Assembly (NCBI RefSeq): GCF_041435055.1
Contig: NZ_CP108002.1
Coordinates: 868,001-932,000, forward strand
DNA: 64,000 nt
Reading direction: 5' to 3'
From: Streptomyces sp. NBC_00341
Lineage (GTDB): Bacteria > Actinomycetota > Actinomycetes > Streptomycetales > Streptomycetaceae
The position numbers and the translations under genes are program-made. How positions within the stretch are numbered: position 1 is the stretch's first letter; each line of letters begins with the position of its first letter. Under the pieces are notes generated by a model. The model saw only the letters and a program-made list of their open reading frames with translations, made no database searches and was not told the origin of the DNA. Positions 44,019-53,749 of the stretch are shown here, in pieces.

Positions 44019-44861
44019 ATGGAAATGAATGCCACCTACACCAGTCTCGTCGCGATCGGCGACTCGTTCACCGAGGGCATGTCGGACCGGCTGCCCGACG
44101 GTTCGTACCGGGGCTGGGCCGATGTCCTCGCCACCCGGCTCGCGACCCGGACTCCCGGATTCCGGTACGCCAACCTCGCCGTGCGCGGGAAGCTCATCGG
44201 CCAGATCGTCGACGAGCAGGTGGACGTCGCCGCGGACCTTCGGGCGGATGTCGTGACGCTGGTCGGCGGGCTCAATGACACCCTGCGTCCCAAGTGCGAC
44301 ATGGGCATGGTCCGCGGGCGGCTGGAGGAGGCCGTGGAACGCCTCGCGCCGTCGTGCAAGAAGCTGGTGCTGATGCGCAGCCCGGGGCGCAACGGACCGG
44401 TGATGGAACGGTTCCGGCCTCGGATGGAGGAGCTGTTCTCCCTGGTCGACGATCTGGCCGCCCGCCATGGCGCGGAGGTCGTCGATCTGTACGGGGCGCC
44501 GGTGCTGGGCGACCCCCGGATGTGGGACGTCGACCGGCTGCACCTGACCGCCGAGGGTCATCGCAGGGTGGCCGAGGCGGTGTGGCAGACCCTCGGCATG
44601 CCCGCGGAGGACGACTGGCGGACCCCGCTGGCCGCCGCCGTCCCGCCGCACTGGGCCACCCGGCGCGTCGATGATGCGCGCTTCGCGCGTGAGCACCTGT
44701 TCCCCTGGATAGGACGGCGCCTGACCGGCCGCTCCTCGGGGGACGGACGTTCGGGGGCGCAGTTCAGCGCCGAGCATGGACTGGCCTTCTGGGTGACCCC
44801 AGACGACGCCGTCACACCGGGCCCGGTTGCCACGTGGCGCCGCGTGGACGCGGGCGAATAG
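44019..44861 (+). CDS. SGNH/GDSL hydrolase family protein
   Basis: 280-residue cytosolic-looking esterase/lipase. Block I is VAIGDSFTEGMSD with the nucleophile Ser, block III is VGGLNDTLRP (Gly and Asn of the oxyanion hole) and the catalytic Asp-x-x-His is DVDRLHL. There is no signal peptide. The C-terminal 80 residues (WRTPLAAAVPPHWATRRVDDARFAREHLFPWIGRRL) are characteristic of a streptomycete subgroup. Substrate unknown. Preceded by a terminator and followed by a 348-bp gap. Confidence 0.88.
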   Translation: MEMNATYTSLVAIGDSFTEGMSDRLPDGSYRGWADVLATRLATRTPGFRYANLAVRGKLIGQIVDEQVDVAADLRADVVTLVGGLNDTLRPKCDMGMVRGRLEEAVERLAPSCKKLVLMRSPGRNGPVMERFRPRMEELFSLVDDLAARHGAEVVDLYGAPVLGDPRMWDVDRLHLTAEGHRRVAEAVWQTLGMPAEDDWRTPLAAAVPPHWATRRVDDARFAREHLFPWIGRRLTGRSSGDGRSGAQFSAEHGLAFWVTPDDAVTPGPVATWRRVDAGE

Positions 44862-45209
44862 CGGTCCTCCGCCAGCCGCCCTCCGTCAGCCGTCCTCCGC
44901 CGGCCCCGTCGAGCCGGCCAAGGCGTACCCGACGGCCACCACAAAGATCACCGAGGACCACTCCGGGGCCGTGCCGCATCCCCGCCACGGCCCGCTCAGC
45001 CATGCCGTCGCGCCGGGACCTCGGTCGGCATGGCAATCCCCCGGAAGAGTGACCGGCCGCGTCGAACTGATTTCAGCGCCCGCTGCCGCGCCCTGCCCGC
45101 CCAATCCGCCCAATCAGAACGTGTGTTCACAAAATGATCCGTGACGGAGCCCGAACCGAGGCGTTATTAGAGCACCAGTGCCACTTCGCCGCCCGGATGG
45201 AGCAACGTC
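44862..45209. other. intergenic region before the peptide/ABC exporter cluster
   Basis: Roughly 350 bp. The first half has short degenerate repeats of cctccgyc/cagccg and no coding signal. The second half, with ttcacaaaatgatcc and gcgttattagagc, is more A/T rich and probably holds the promoter of the downstream cluster. No RNA gene recognised. Confidence 0.4.
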
Positions 45210-45335
45210 ATGAATCCCGCCCCCACCCCCGTGCATCAGCCCTCTGGAATCGAACAGCGCCCGGCCGCCACGACGATGCTCCGCATTGACGACACCCGCT
45301 GCTCATCACGTCTGGATACGGGGTGGGAGGCATGA
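45210..45335 (+). CDS. 41-aa peptide, candidate RiPP precursor
   Basis: A 42-codon frame with ATG at 45210 behind GGAG (45199-45202, spacing 7). Its TGA overlaps the ATG of the ABC exporter gene (ATGA), so the two are translationally coupled. The peptide has a Pro-rich N-terminal half and a C-terminal RIDDTRCSSRLDTGWEA that carries three Asp, one Cys and hydroxyl residues. The downstream exporter and PIMT-like methyltransferase fusion make a modified peptide plausible, with Asp as a candidate aspartimide site. No precursor family is recognised and third-position G/C bias is moderate, so it could instead be a regulatory leader peptide. Confidence 0.55.
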   Translation: MNPAPTPVHQPSGIEQRPAATTMLRIDDTRCSSRLDTGWEA

Positions 45336-47314
45336 GTGGGTCGACCGGTGAATCGACCGGGAGCGTCCCGGGGCCGCGCCCCACCCCGCCCGCCTCGGCA
45401 ACAGGCCATGCGACGGCCACCGGCCCGGAACAGGCCTCCCCCGCCCCGGAGATGCGGTACGTGGACCTGACGGGCAGCCGGGAGGCGGCCGGGCGGTCCA
45501 TCCGGATGCGCGACATGGCCCGCCGCCTGCCCCAGCTGGTCCGGCGGTCCCTCGCTCTCGCCCACCGCGTCGACCGACGGGCCACCATCGGCCTTCTGCT
45601 GTGCCAGACGGCGGCCGGCGTGATGCAGGCGCTGGGCCTGATCGCGATCAGCGGCACCCTCACCGCGCTGCTGACCGGCGGAGACGTCTACCACCGGCTC
45701 CTACAGGCATGGCCGTCCGTGGCCCTGCTGGCCATCGCGTCCGGGGTACGGGCCCTGTTGGGGATCACCGTCAGCTGGCTCTCCTCCCGGCTGAGCCCCC
45801 TCATGTCGCGCGAAGCCGAGCAGATGCTGCTCACCGGCTGCGCCACGGTGGAGCTCTCGGCCTACGACGACCCCGACTTCAACCGCGACCGCGAGGCCGC
45901 CGACCGCGGAGCGCAGGTCACCGGCGACCTGATCAACGAGGGTCAGGACCTGATCGCCTCGACCGCGTCCTTCCTCGCCGGTGCCGCCGTGCTCGCCGGG
46001 GTGAACTGGACGCTCCTCCCCCTCCTGGTCGCGGCCAGCCTGCCGCAGGCACTCGCGCAGGTCAGCGCCGCCCGGGTCCGTTACCTGGCGAACCTCCGCA
46101 GCAACGGCGACAACCGCATGCTGTCGGTCCTGCGCTGGCACATCTTCACCAGGGAAGCCGCCGACCAGATCCGGGCCGGCACGATGGCCGCCTTCCTTTC
46201 CGGCCGGTACCGGCAGACCGTCGCCCGGATCAACCGCGAGGACCGCACCGCGGCCGACAAGGGCGCCCGCATGTCGCTGCTCGGCGCGCTCTGCGGCGGC
46301 CTCGGCTCTGCCGTCGTGTGGGCGGCGGTGGTGTGGCTGCTGGCCACCGGCCGCATCAGCGTCGGGCACGCCGGGACGGCCGTCTTCGCACTGCAGACGG
46401 TGGGCCAGTCGGTGCGCGGACTGGTCGCCGTCGGAGCCAGGGCCGTGCGGACGGGCCTGTACATGGATGACTGGTCACGCTTCCTCGACCTCGCCGGCGG
46501 GTACGCCATGCGCCGTGGCGAGCACCGGCCGGAGCCGCCGAACGAGATCGAGATCAGGTCGGTCTCGCACCGCTACGCCGGAAAGGACCAGGACGCGCTG
46601 TCCGACGTCTCGCTCACCCTGCGCCGCGGCGAGGTCACCGCACTGGTCGGCTTCAACGGCTCGGGAAAGTCGACCCTGTCGAAGCTGGTCAGCGGTCTGT
46701 ACCTGCCCACGGGCGGGCAGGTGCTGTGGGACGGCGTCCCCACCGACGACGCCGATCCACAGGCTCTCTGGCAGCAGGTGGCCCTGGTGCCGCAGGACTA
46801 CGCGCACTGGCCGCTGACGGTCCGGGAGAACGTGACCCAGGGACAGCCCACGGCCCGGGGCGACGCAGCGGTCCGCGAAGCGTGCGACGCCGCCGATGCC
46901 GACGAGGTCATCGACAAGCTGGGCGCCGGCCTGGACACCCTCCTGGCCCGCGAGTGGCTGAACGGTGAGGAACTGAGCGGCGGCCAGTGGCAGCGCATCG
47001 CCCTCGCACGGGCGTTCTTCCGCGAGGCCGGGCTCCTGGTCCTCGACGAGCCGACCGCCAACCTCGATCCTCGCGCCGAGTACCGGATCTTCCAGCGGCT
47101 GCGGGACCTGGCCCGGGACCGGGTCGTACTGCTGGTGACCCACCGAATCACGAACGTGGCCGTCGCCGACCGGATCGTGGTCCTCGACGGCGGCAGGGTC
47201 GTACAGGAGGGCACGTACAAAGCTCTTGCCGAACAAGACGGCCTGTTCAAGCAGTTGCTGTCCTACCAGGTCACCTCAGAGGCGAACGACGACACATACG
47301 AAACCCCCGCATGA
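45332..47314 (+). CDS. ABC transporter, fused permease and ATPase
   Basis: 660-residue ABC exporter half-transporter. The first 40 residues are Pro/Ser/Thr-rich and probably disordered. Six transmembrane helices lie about 80-385 (TIGLLLCQTAAGVMQALGLIAI, SVALLAIASGVRALLGITV, then others), followed by an ATPase domain with Walker A GFNGSGKST, Q-loop LVPQDYAHWP, signature LSGGQWQRIALARAF and Walker B LLVLDEPTANLDPRAEYR. It has no C39 peptidase domain. Coupling with the upstream 41-aa peptide gene suggests peptide export. Similar to the exporters of lanthipeptide or other RiPP clusters, but substrate is inferred. Confidence 0.88.
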   Translation: MSGSTGESTGSVPGPRPTPPASATGHATATGPEQASPAPEMRYVDLTGSREAAGRSIRMRDMARRLPQLVRRSLALAHRVDRRATIGLLLCQTAAGVMQALGLIAISGTLTALLTGGDVYHRLLQAWPSVALLAIASGVRALLGITVSWLSSRLSPLMSREAEQMLLTGCATVELSAYDDPDFNRDREAADRGAQVTGDLINEGQDLIASTASFLAGAAVLAGVNWTLLPLLVAASLPQALAQVSAARVRYLANLRSNGDNRMLSVLRWHIFTREAADQIRAGTMAAFLSGRYRQTVARINREDRTAADKGARMSLLGALCGGLGSAVVWAAVVWLLATGRISVGHAGTAVFALQTVGQSVRGLVAVGARAVRTGLYMDDWSRFLDLAGGYAMRRGEHRPEPPNEIEIRSVSHRYAGKDQDALSDVSLTLRRGEVTALVGFNGSGKSTLSKLVSGLYLPTGGQVLWDGVPTDDADPQALWQQVALVPQDYAHWPLTVRENVTQGQPTARGDAAVREACDAADADEVIDKLGAGLDTLLAREWLNGEELSGGQWQRIALARAFFREAGLLVLDEPTANLDPRAEYRIFQRLRDLARDRVVLLVTHRITNVAVADRIVVLDGGRVVQEGTYKALAEQDGLFKQLLSYQVTSEANDDTYETPA

Positions 47315-47452
47315 GCGCTCCCGCGGTGCGGATCCGGGGCGGTGAACGCGCAGGACCGCGTGCGTGCCGTGGCGGGATTCCCGACGCCGCATGAACGCAC
47401 CCCGGCCCCGCACCGAGCACCGCCCATCCGACTCGACGACAGGAGTTGTTCC

Positions 47453-48493
47453 ATGAAGCGCGACCTCGCCCCCACCACCACGGTGGCGGCGCCGACCGGG
47501 ACCGAGCGCCCGGCCACCCGCGCGGCCGGTCCCGCCGACGCCGAGGGCATCATCGGTCTGCGGTCCGAATTCGTCCTCTCCGAGCCCCTCGACACGGAGT
47601 GGTCCGCGCTGTGCAGTACCCAGCTCGCCCGTCGCCTGTCCCCGGGAGGAGACGCCCGCGCCCAGGTCGCGCTGGCACCGGACGGGTCGGTCGTCTCCTG
47701 CGCGCTCGGCCTGATCCACCCGGTCCTCCCCGCGCCCGCCTACCCCAAGGGGCTGGCCGCCCGCGTGCACGCGCTCGCCACACGGCCGGGGTTCCGGCGC
47801 CGCGGCCTCGCCAGGGAGGTGCTGTCCGCCCTCCTCGACCGTCTCCAGGCGGACGGGGTCACACTCTTCGAACTGCACGCGAGCGAGGCGGCCGCACCGC
47901 TGTACCGGGACCTGGGATTCACCGCCGATCCCGCGCTGATGCGGATGACGCGGCTCGTGGGGGCGGCCGCCCGGGTCGGGCCACCCGCCGGCCGTGTGCT
48001 GCTCCCACCGGAGGAGTACGCCTCCTCCGTCCCCAAGTCGACCGGATCGGCCTTCATCTTCTTCACCGACCGGGACAACCGTCCGGTGCAGTTGCGTGCC
48101 ACCTACTCCCAGGCGCATCCCTGGCAGTTCCCGGGCGGCACGATGGATCACGGCGAGCGGCCCTGGCAGACGGCGCAGCGCGAATGCCGCGAGGAGACCG
48201 GGCTCGACGTGGCGGGGCCGCCCCGACTGCTCGCCTCGGTCTTCGGACCGCCCGGGGGCGACTGGCCGTACTCCACAACGGGATGCGTCTTCGACGGCGG
48301 CCGACTCTCCGACGCACAGATCCGGTCCATCGTCCTGGACCCGGACGAGCATGACGCCGTGCGTGTCCTCACATTGAAGGAATGGGAGCCGCTCATGCCC
48401 TCGCAGGACTTCGCCCGCCTGGACGCCGTGATGACGGCTCGGCTGACCGGCACGACCGCGTACTTCGACTCCTGGGGCTGGGGGAACAGCTGA
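47453..48493 (+). CDS. GNAT acetyltransferase-NUDIX hydrolase fusion
   Basis: 346 residues with two domains. The N-terminal half is GNAT ([23 protein letters not shown], motif A, then [23 protein letters not shown]). The C-terminal half is NUDIX with an intact box [25 protein letters not shown]. The ATG at 47453 follows aggag at spacing 7; an in-frame GTG at 47342 would add 37 residues. GNAT would acetylate an amine and NUDIX would hydrolyse a diphosphate compound, but the fusion's role is unknown. It lies 138 bp downstream of the exporter and 104 bp before a methyltransferase-NUDIX-PIMT protein. Confidence 0.85.
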   Translation: MKRDLAPTTTVAAPTGTERPATRAAGPADAEGIIGLRSEFVLSEPLDTEWSALCSTQLARRLSPGGDARAQVALAPDGSVVSCALGLIHPVLPAPAYPKGLAARVHALATRPGFRRRGLAREVLSALLDRLQADGVTLFELHASEAAAPLYRDLGFTADPALMRMTRLVGAAARVGPPAGRVLLPPEEYASSVPKSTGSAFIFFTDRDNRPVQLRATYSQAHPWQFPGGTMDHGERPWQTAQRECREETGLDVAGPPRLLASVFGPPGGDWPYSTTGCVFDGGRLSDAQIRSIVLDPDEHDAVRVLTLKEWEPLMPSQDFARLDAVMTARLTGTTAYFDSWGWGNS

Positions 48494-48597
48494 CCGTCGT
48501 GCTGCCGGGCGACCTGCGGGAGGCCGATGGCATGTGGGCCCACGGGCGCCCAGCGATCAGACGTCAAGAACCGTACGAAGGTGAGGGGAGCGACACG

Positions 48598-50946
48598 TTG
48601 AGGCAGGTCCGGAAGGAAGCCTGGCAGGAGCATTACGAGGGCGGCCGGGGGTTCCGGCCCCTGTGCGACGCGGAGCGGACGTTGCTCGCTGAGCACGTAC
48701 CGGCCCCGGAGGGCGGACGGGCCCTCGACGCCGGATGCGGAACCGGGGAGCTTGCCGTGGCGCTGGCCGGCATGGGCTATCAGGTGGACGCGGCCGACTT
48801 CGCCGAAGCCGCGCTCGTCCGGGCCCGCGCGGAGTACGCCACGGTGCCCGGGGTGCGCTGGCTGCACGTGGACCTGGAGCACTGCGGCCTGCCCGGCCTG
48901 TCCGGTCCGCCCGAAGGGGGCGAGGGTGGATACGACCTGGTCACCCTCCGGCTGAGCGTCGCCTTCCTCCGGAACCGTTCGTCCCTGCTGCGGGCTCTGG
49001 GGGCGCGGTTGCGTGCGGGCGGGGCGATCGTCGTCATCACGCCGGTGGTGGAACACACCCCGCCGGAGCGGCGGCACATCGCCCTGGACGAGAACGAGCT
49101 CAGCTCGATCACGGACGGATTCGAGGAGGCCCTGAGGTTCGAAGCGGAGGGCCTGGCCGTGCTGGTGCTGCGCGGCTCCGGCGGATCGTTCACCGCGGTG
49201 GAGAAGGGACGGCCGAACCCGCAAGCGGTGGCGGGCGCCGCGGCCGTGGTCACCGACGCGGCCGGTCGGGTCCTGCTGGGCCGTTCCGTAAAGGGCATGT
49301 GGGAGCTGCCCGGCGGCCGTATCGAGCCGGGCGAGTCCGCGCAGGCCGCAGCCGTAAGGGAGCTGGCGGAGGAGACCGGGCTGACGGCCCGCGTGGAGGA
49401 TGCCCATGTCATCACGGTCCTGCACGACGACCGGCTGGACATGCGCCGTATCTCCCCGGTCGTCCGCGTCACCGACTGGGACGGCGAACTCGCTTTGAGG
49501 GAGCCGGAGAAGTTCGTCCGCTGGGAGTGGCACCCGCTGCACACCCTGGCCATACTCGGAACGATCTTCATGCCCTCCGCCCAATCGCTGAACGCGGTCT
49601 TCCCCGGGGTGCTTCCGGGACTGCCGCCGGTGCACTCCTACCCGTGCGTCTCCGACGTCCCGCCCGTGCCGGGCGAACCGGCGGAGGCGGCCCGGTTGCG
49701 CGAGCGGATGGCGGAGCGCGTGATCCGCAAGGGCCGGGCCCCCTCCGCCCGGGTGCGGGCCGCGCTCCGCGCGGTGCCCCGGCACCGTTTCGTCCCCGAG
49801 GTCCCGCTCGCGACGGCCTACCACGACGACCATGCCGTAGTGACCGTCCGCGAGGCCCCCGGGACTGCCGTCAGTTCGGTCTCGGCGGCCTGGCTCCAGG
49901 CCGACATGGCCGGGCAACTCCGGCTGGAACCGGGGATGAACGTGCTGGAGGTCGGTTCGGGCGGGTACAACGCGGAGCTGCTCGCGCACATCATCGGGGA
50001 GCGGGGCCGTGTGGTGACCGTCGATCTCGACCCGTACGTGGTGCAACGCACCCGACGGCTGTGCGCGGAGGCCGGGAGCGGTCGGGTCACGGCCGTACTC
50101 GGTGACGGCGGCCGGGGAGCGCCCGCACATGTGCCGGCGGGCGGGTTCGACGGCATCGTCATCACGCACACCGCGACGGACATCGCCCCGGCCTGGCGCG
50201 ATCAACTGGCCGAAGGCGGAAGGCTGGTCGTCCCCCTGGAGATCGGCGGCTACACACGCTCGGTCACCCTGGTCCGGCGCGGGGACACCTTGTACGCGGA
50301 GCACTGGACGTACTGCGGATTCGTGCGCGACCGCGGCGCCGCCGCCCGCACGGCGCCCATGGTCCGGCTGGCCGGCGGGGCGGTCACGGTGCGGTGGGAG
50401 AACGGTGTCCCGGGTGACACCGGCGGTCTGGACGAGGCCCTGTGCGGGCCGCGCCACGAGCTCGCCACAGGCCTCGTCGTCGCCGGCCCGTTCAATTTCG
50501 AGACGCTCCAGGTCTTCGCGGCGAGCACTCTGGCCGGGTTCTGCCGGCTGACCGTCCCGGACGGATCCGAGCTCGTCGCCCAGCGTGACGCGGCAGCTAT
50601 CGTGGCCGACGGCTCGCTCGCCTATCTGACCCACATCAAGATCCACGGTGCGTCTGAACCAGCCGGTTCCCGAACCGAGTTCTACATCCACGCGTACGGG
50701 CCGGCCGGACCGGAGCTGGCGCGACGGTTCGCCGCGTGCGTGCGCACGTGGGACCTGGACGTGCGCGCGAGCGGCTACCCGTCCATGAGCGTCCACCCGG
50801 CCGGAACCCCGGACGACCGTCTGCCGCCCGGTGACGTGCTCGAAAAGCCCGCCTCGCGGCTGGTTCTCGGCTGGCCCGGCCGTGGCGCCCAGGTGACCGG
50901 GCCGGACGCACCGGCCGAAACCGTCGTCGCAGGGCAGAGCACATGA
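48598..50946 (+). CDS. methyltransferase-NUDIX-PIMT-like fusion protein
   Basis: 782 residues. The N-terminal 200 residues form a SAM methyltransferase ([26 protein letters not shown]). Residues 205-345 form a NUDIX domain ([25 protein letters not shown]). The C-terminal 400 residues resemble protein-L-isoaspartate methyltransferase of the type found in RiPP clusters such as FxLD lanthipeptides ([54 protein letters not shown]). Start choice: TTG 48598, preceded by gaggggag at 7 bp; an in-frame ATG at 48532 has a good site too, but the 22 codons between have poor third-position G/C bias (about 73%) and a rare AGA. Overlaps the PIG-L gene by 4 bp. Confidence 0.82.
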   Translation: MRQVRKEAWQEHYEGGRGFRPLCDAERTLLAEHVPAPEGGRALDAGCGTGELAVALAGMGYQVDAADFAEAALVRARAEYATVPGVRWLHVDLEHCGLPGLSGPPEGGEGGYDLVTLRLSVAFLRNRSSLLRALGARLRAGGAIVVITPVVEHTPPERRHIALDENELSSITDGFEEALRFEAEGLAVLVLRGSGGSFTAVEKGRPNPQAVAGAAAVVTDAAGRVLLGRSVKGMWELPGGRIEPGESAQAAAVRELAEETGLTARVEDAHVITVLHDDRLDMRRISPVVRVTDWDGELALREPEKFVRWEWHPLHTLAILGTIFMPSAQSLNAVFPGVLPGLPPVHSYPCVSDVPPVPGEPAEAARLRERMAERVIRKGRAPSARVRAALRAVPRHRFVPEVPLATAYHDDHAVVTVREAPGTAVSSVSAAWLQADMAGQLRLEPGMNVLEVGSGGYNAELLAHIIGERGRVVTVDLDPYVVQRTRRLCAEAGSGRVTAVLGDGGRGAPAHVPAGGFDGIVITHTATDIAPAWRDQLAEGGRLVVPLEIGGYTRSVTLVRRGDTLYAEHWTYCGFVRDRGAAARTAPMVRLAGGAVTVRWENGVPGDTGGLDEALCGPRHELATGLVVAGPFNFETLQVFAASTLAGFCRLTVPDGSELVAQRDAAAIVADGSLAYLTHIKIHGASEPAGSRTEFYIHAYGPAGPELARRFAACVRTWDLDVRASGYPSMSVHPAGTPDDRLPPGDVLEKPASRLVLGWPGRGAQVTGPDAPAETVVAGQST

Positions 50947-51755
50947 CGAGCCCGGTCAACGGGCCGTCCGGCGGTGGCACCGACCGGCTCGCTCCCTCGC
51001 TGATGGGCGTGTTCGCCCACCCCGACGACGAGTCCCTGCTGGCCGGCGGTGTGCTCGCGCGGAGCTCCGCCGACGGTGCGCGCACGGCGGTCGTCACCAC
51101 CACGTGGGCGCCGGACAGTGCCCGCGCGGCTGAACTCAGCGACGCCCTGGGTGCGCTCGGCGCCGGCAAGCCGCGCCTGCTCGGCCACGCCGATGCCCGT
51201 AACCCCTCGTCCGCCCCCGGACGGGCCCGGCTCGTCGACGTACCGCTCGACGAGGCCGTCGGCCACGTCGTGTACCACTTGAGGGAGTTCCGTCCCGATG
51301 TCGTGGTCACGCACGACGTGCTCGGGCAGCTGACCGGCCACCCGGACCACCGCCGCACCCACCAGGTCACCCTCCTCGCCGTCGAAGCCGCCGGACTCGG
51401 GCCGCTCTACCCCGAAGCGGGGCCTCCCTGGCAGCCTCGCGCCCTGTACGCGGCCACCCACCCCGACAGCGGCGTCGGCGAACTCGGGCCCCTGTTGACG
51501 GGCGTCGGCAAGACCCTGCTCGCCGTCCCGGACGCGTATGTGACCACGACCGTCGACGTCACCCCGTGGGTCGCGGCCAAATGGCGCGCGATCCTCGCCC
51601 ATCGGAGCGAGGCCGCCCGCGAGCGGTCCCTGCCCGGCATCCTCGCCCGCCGGTCAGAGGAATCCCGCCTCAAGATCATCCAGACCGAGTACTTCACCCG
51701 CCTCATGCCCGGCCCCGTACCGGGCGATCCCCACCGGCGGTCCGTCATCGGCTGA
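50943..51755 (+). CDS. PIG-L family deacetylase
   Basis: 270-residue zinc-dependent LmbE/PIG-L enzyme. The zinc/catalytic motif is [13 protein letters not shown], and the second metal motif is [16 protein letters not shown]. Family members deacetylate N-acetylglucosamine-type substrates (MshB, Mca) or remove acyl groups in antibiotic pathways. The ATG overlaps the stop of the PIMT fusion. With the GNAT upstream, an acetylation/deacetylation pair around a metabolite or peptide is conceivable. Confidence 0.9.
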   Translation: MTSPVNGPSGGGTDRLAPSLMGVFAHPDDESLLAGGVLARSSADGARTAVVTTTWAPDSARAAELSDALGALGAGKPRLLGHADARNPSSAPGRARLVDVPLDEAVGHVVYHLREFRPDVVVTHDVLGQLTGHPDHRRTHQVTLLAVEAAGLGPLYPEAGPPWQPRALYAATHPDSGVGELGPLLTGVGKTLLAVPDAYVTTTVDVTPWVAAKWRAILAHRSEAARERSLPGILARRSEESRLKIIQTEYFTRLMPGPVPGDPHRRSVIG

Positions 51756-51781
51756 CCCCTGCGCGCCTGGTCGCCGCTCCC

Positions 51782-51821
51782 CTTCTTCCGCTCGTTCACC
51801 GCTTCTTGCGCTCGTTCACCG
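51782..51821. repeat. 20-bp tandem duplication
   Basis: cttcttccgctcgttcaccg is followed directly by cttcttgcgctcgttcaccg, 19 of 20 bases identical, 26 bp after the PIG-L stop codon and 72 bp before the next gene. It may be a replication-slippage product or scar at the cluster edge. Confidence 0.85.
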
Positions 51822-51875
51822 CCTACCGGTCGACCGGGGAGGGGGTACCTTCACGCGCACGCCTCGGTGCGGCGG

Positions 51876-51905
51876 TGCTCACGGTTTATATGCTCACGGT
51901 TTATG
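51876..51905. repeat. 15-bp tandem duplication at methyltransferase 3' end
   Basis: TGCTCACGGTTTAT occurs at 51876-51889 and 51891-51904, with a 15-bp period. On the minus strand the repeat contains the stop and last codons of the convergent methyltransferase gene, so its end was duplicated downstream of the stop. A/T-rich ends differ from the surroundings. Confidence 0.85.
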
Positions 51906-52646
51906 GGTGACCCAGAGCATTTCAGCCGGCCAGCGGTGTGCCCAGTCAGGCGGGTCGGTTTGGTTGTAGCCGTTGGCTGTTCCGGGTTCGGGCCGCGGCT
52001 CGATGAGGTCGTCGATGACGAGACCTGCTCCGCGCAGGACCCTGATCCAGTCGCCGTAGGTGAGCTGATAACTGACCGCGCCCTGGCCCTCGTCGATGGT
52101 GTCCAGCCCGAAGTAGTCCTGGTTCAGAGTCGTGGTGGCGCGGCTGGCGGCTTCGTCGTAGCAGGCTTCGAACCATGGGCTGGCGGCATTGAACACCAGG
52201 CGCCCACCGGGGCGCAGGATGCGTGCAGCCTGTGGAACGGCCAGTTGCGGGGACGCCCAGCTGAGTCCGCCGTAGTCACAGAACACCAGGTCGAAGCTGT
52301 CGTCGGCGAACGGGAGGCGTTCGGCGGCGCCCTGCACCAGCGAGTAGCGGGCCGCTCCCATCGCGTGACTTGCCGCACTGAGCTGAGCTTCGGACAGGTC
52401 GAGCCCGACCACGGTGGCACCCTCAGCGGCGAGCGCCCTGGACCACTGACCGGCGCCGCAGCCGAGTTCGAGGACGCGCTTGCCGGTGACGTCGCCCAGG
52501 GCGTGCAGTCGCGCGTCGGGGATGGCGTACGTGCCCCACAGCCGGGGCATTGCGCCGATCTGCGGGTCGTGCTTGTGCTGGTAGGCGCCGCTGAGCTGGT
52601 TCCAGAACTGCCGGTTGGCCGAAATGCTGTCCACGCGCCGACTCAA
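51894..52646 (-). CDS. class I SAM-dependent methyltransferase
   Basis: 250 residues. Motif I is VLELGCGAGQWSRALAAEGATVVGLDLSEAQLSAA; then FDLVFCDYGGLSWASPQ and ARILRPGGRLVFNAASPWFEACY. It is of the Methyltransf_11/25 type acting on small molecules. The C-terminus is LWVTHKP. The gene has lower third-position G/C than its neighbours and tandem duplications just beyond its stop, mild signs of independent acquisition. It precedes no partner; the next minus-strand gene upstream is a TetR regulator 277 bp away. Confidence 0.88.
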   Translation of the reverse strand: MSRRVDSISANRQFWNQLSGAYQHKHDPQIGAMPRLWGTYAIPDARLHALGDVTGKRVLELGCGAGQWSRALAAEGATVVGLDLSEAQLSAASHAMGAARYSLVQGAAERLPFADDSFDLVFCDYGGLSWASPQLAVPQAARILRPGGRLVFNAASPWFEACYDEAASRATTTLNQDYFGLDTIDEGQGAVSYQLTYGDWIRVLRGAGLVIDDLIEPRPEPGTANGYNQTDPPDWAHRWPAEMLWVTHKP

Positions 52647-52923
52647 GCACTGCCTGCCGGGGTGGTCAACACGATTGTGCTGCGACCGGCAGAGTCCCCC
52701 GGTTCACGGGTGTCCTGCCCGGCTGCCGATGCGATCGAGTGGGGTCGATCAACACGATCCAGCGGCAGGAGACGTGGTGACACCACGGGGTCACGTCCGC
52801 AGGGTCGCCGACTGCGAGGGGCAGCGGCCAGCAGGATTCACTCGGCATTCGCCAGATCACCCCGTCCCACGCCGGGAACAACGATCCGGGAATCCGACAG
52901 CACCATGAACCGCCGCGCAGTGC

Positions 52924-53622
52924 CTAGTTCGCTCCAGCTCCGCGCCCACGGTTCACGGCCTCGATGCCGGCGAGGATGAGGTCGACACCGGCGAGGAATT
53001 GCGCACGGTCGTCGTGTTCCGGCAGACGCTTCGCCGCACCGCGCGCCCAAGGGTGCTGGACGGGATCGAGCTGGGCCCACTGCGCGGCGATCTCCCCGAG
53101 CAGACGGTCTCGCTCCGCCTCAGCGCCGGCGAGCACGCGGGCGTTGGCGGCATGCTGCCCAGCGACTCCGAGGATGTAGTTCACGAGTGCGCCCGCCGAG
53201 TCGAACACGGCTTCCTCGGGCACATCGAGTGCCTGCAACTGCTCAGCGACGCTCTTGTAGACCTCCAGCAGCGTGGGGCGCCAGGGCTCCCGGGTGAGCT
53301 GGGCACCGACCCAGGGGTGCGCGTCGATAGCGTCGAACAGGCCGAGGGCGAGGGCTCGCAGCGCTTCCTGGGGCTTCGCGTCGGCCGCCGGGCCGGCCAC
53401 GACGCGGTCGATCACACCGCCGGCGGCCGCCGCGAGCAGGTCGCTCTTGTTGGCCACCCGGTGATAGATCGCCCCGTAGCCCGTGTGCAGGTGGCGGGTG
53501 AGCGTGCGGAAGGTCAGCGCCGCCTCTCCGTCGGCGTCAAGGATCTCGGTCGCGGCCTGGACGATCACCTCTTTGGACAGTGCGTCGGTGCGTCGCGCCG
53601 TCCGGTGGCCCTTCGTTGTCAT
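52924..53622 (-). CDS. TetR family regulator with TetR_C-type domain
   Basis: 232 residues. HTH region EVIVQAATEILDADGEAALTFRTLTRHLHTGYGAIYHRVANKSDLLAAAAG (about 19-66) resembles class-A TetR (short YHRV recognition variant). The C-terminal domain is similar to those controlling flavin monooxygenases and drug efflux. It diverges from a TetX-like monooxygenase gene across two matching palindromes (53640-53656 and 53683-53699). It most likely represses both until a drug-like ligand binds. Confidence 0.9.
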   Translation of the reverse strand: MTTKGHRTARRTDALSKEVIVQAATEILDADGEAALTFRTLTRHLHTGYGAIYHRVANKSDLLAAAAGGVIDRVVAGPAADAKPQEALRALALGLFDAIDAHPWVGAQLTREPWRPTLLEVYKSVAEQLQALDVPEEAVFDSAGALVNYILGVAGQHAANARVLAGAEAERDRLLGEIAAQWAQLDPVQHPWARGAAKRLPEHDDRAQFLAGVDLILAGIEAVNRGRGAGAN

Positions 53623-53639
53623 GCCTTCATTCTGCCACG

Positions 53640-53699
53640 TTGGATCGTTGCTCCAAATGGGGTTCAGCCGGTGTACTTTCTATTGGAGCGGCGATCCAA
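53640..53699. promoter_or_regulatory. pair of TetR operators
   Basis: TTGGATCGTTGCTCCAA (53640-53656) and TTGGAGCGGCGATCCAA (53683-53699). The second is the reverse complement of TTGGATCGCCGCTCCAA, so both are versions of the same 17-bp near-palindrome TTGGANCGNNGNTCCAA. They lie in the promoter between divergent tetR and monooxygenase genes, 43 bp apart. Confidence 0.8.
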
Positions 53700-53749
53700 A
53701 AAGAACTCTGGCAATTCGATCAGCTCTGGAAAAGAAGGAGAAGATGAAG

